Below, one piece after another: positions 63,659-64,000 of a DNA stretch of 64,000 bases; within the stretch, counting starts at the first letter, position 1; every line of letters begins with the position of its first letter. The translations under genes and the position numbers were made by a program. The notes beneath the pieces were generated by a model. The model was not told the DNA's origin. It saw nothing but the letters and a program-made list of their open reading frames with translations, and did not search any database. The stretch is from Meconema thalassinum (taxonomy: Eukaryota; Arthropoda; Insecta; Orthoptera; Tettigoniidae), in assembly GCA_946902985.2 (NCBI GenBank), contig OX336393.1, forward strand, positions 46,639,131 through 46,703,130, given 5' to 3'.

Positions 63659-64000
63659 TCTGGTGCTACGTCAGATAAGAGAGTTTGGCGCGGATCTAGA
63701 GTTTGGCTGGGGGGGGGGGTCACAGAATCGAAAGTGTTAAGGAAAATGGTATCACTAACAACGCAATCACAAAATAACCAATGTACCAGACAATTTTTTT
63801 TGCAAGCTACATGGATACAAATTTGATGCGTTTAGCGCACCAAAAATATTCGTACAAATTGCAACGACGTGTTTTGCGACTTTAACATGGAGCTTCGAGA
63901 AAAGTATCAAGGTACGTTACAGTTTCGGCAAGTCGAGTTGGTACCGACAAAGGGAGAAAGTCACAGCTTAAATTGCCAACCAAGCTTGCAGTTTGGACGT
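63659..64000. other. Unassigned sequence to window end
   Basis: Contains a G run (63709-63718). No gene is recognised. Confidence 0.3.

Overview
The window is eukaryotic and reads as arthropod DNA, most likely from an insect with a large, repeat-rich genome. The species cannot be named from the sequence. No ordinary host gene could be supported. Almost everything recognisable is a mobile element, and many of the elements sit inside one another.

Left third (1-23150). An 18,102-bp Maverick/Polinton DNA transposon lies at 1646-19747. It has AG...CT termini, terminal inverted repeats (TIRs) of about 1.76 and 1.61 kb, and a 6-bp target duplication TACGTA on both sides. It encodes a protein-primed DNA polymerase B (+), a compact and partly overlapping minus-strand block, then a packaging ATPase, a conserved Polinton protein and a chromodomain integrase (+). 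In transcription order the minus block is: fibre-like protein, basic hydrophobic protein, adenain-type protease, penton/minor capsid, a 62-aa ORF, major capsid, BIR-domain protein, two uncharacterised proteins and a parvovirus-type phospholipase A2-like protein. Together these are replication, integration and virion-morphogenesis functions, so it resembles an integrated polintovirus/adintovirus-like genome. The polymerase and ATPase each carry a one-base frameshift, and a SINE-like retroposon sits just inside the left TIR. The Polinton is inserted into a tandem-repeat element with a terminal hairpin (called H1 here), which is itself inserted in a related element (H2).

Middle (23640-41735). 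This part holds a LINE remnant, a second copy of the SINE-like retroposon, and a young Ty3/gypsy LTR retrotransposon at 25787-38512. The gypsy element has 3,029-bp LTRs, duplication GTAT, Gag, and protease-RT-RNase H-integrase, with one frameshift in pol and no env. It is followed by a mariner-derived foldback element, a tRNA-derived SINE and another H1 end.

Right third (41736-64000). This part holds a LINE remnant split by a TA-flanked foldback MITE that carries a tRNA-like segment, a second H2 copy, and a 2.3-kb satellite of 31-bp monomers with a 497-bp higher-order period. It also holds an approximately 1-kb foldback, a nearly intact LINE (two stop codons) inserted in a 40-bp minisatellite, a mariner-like element with long TIRs, and several tRNA-derived SINEs. 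The remaining stretches show nothing I recognise.

All domain calls come from reading motifs by eye. No searches were run.
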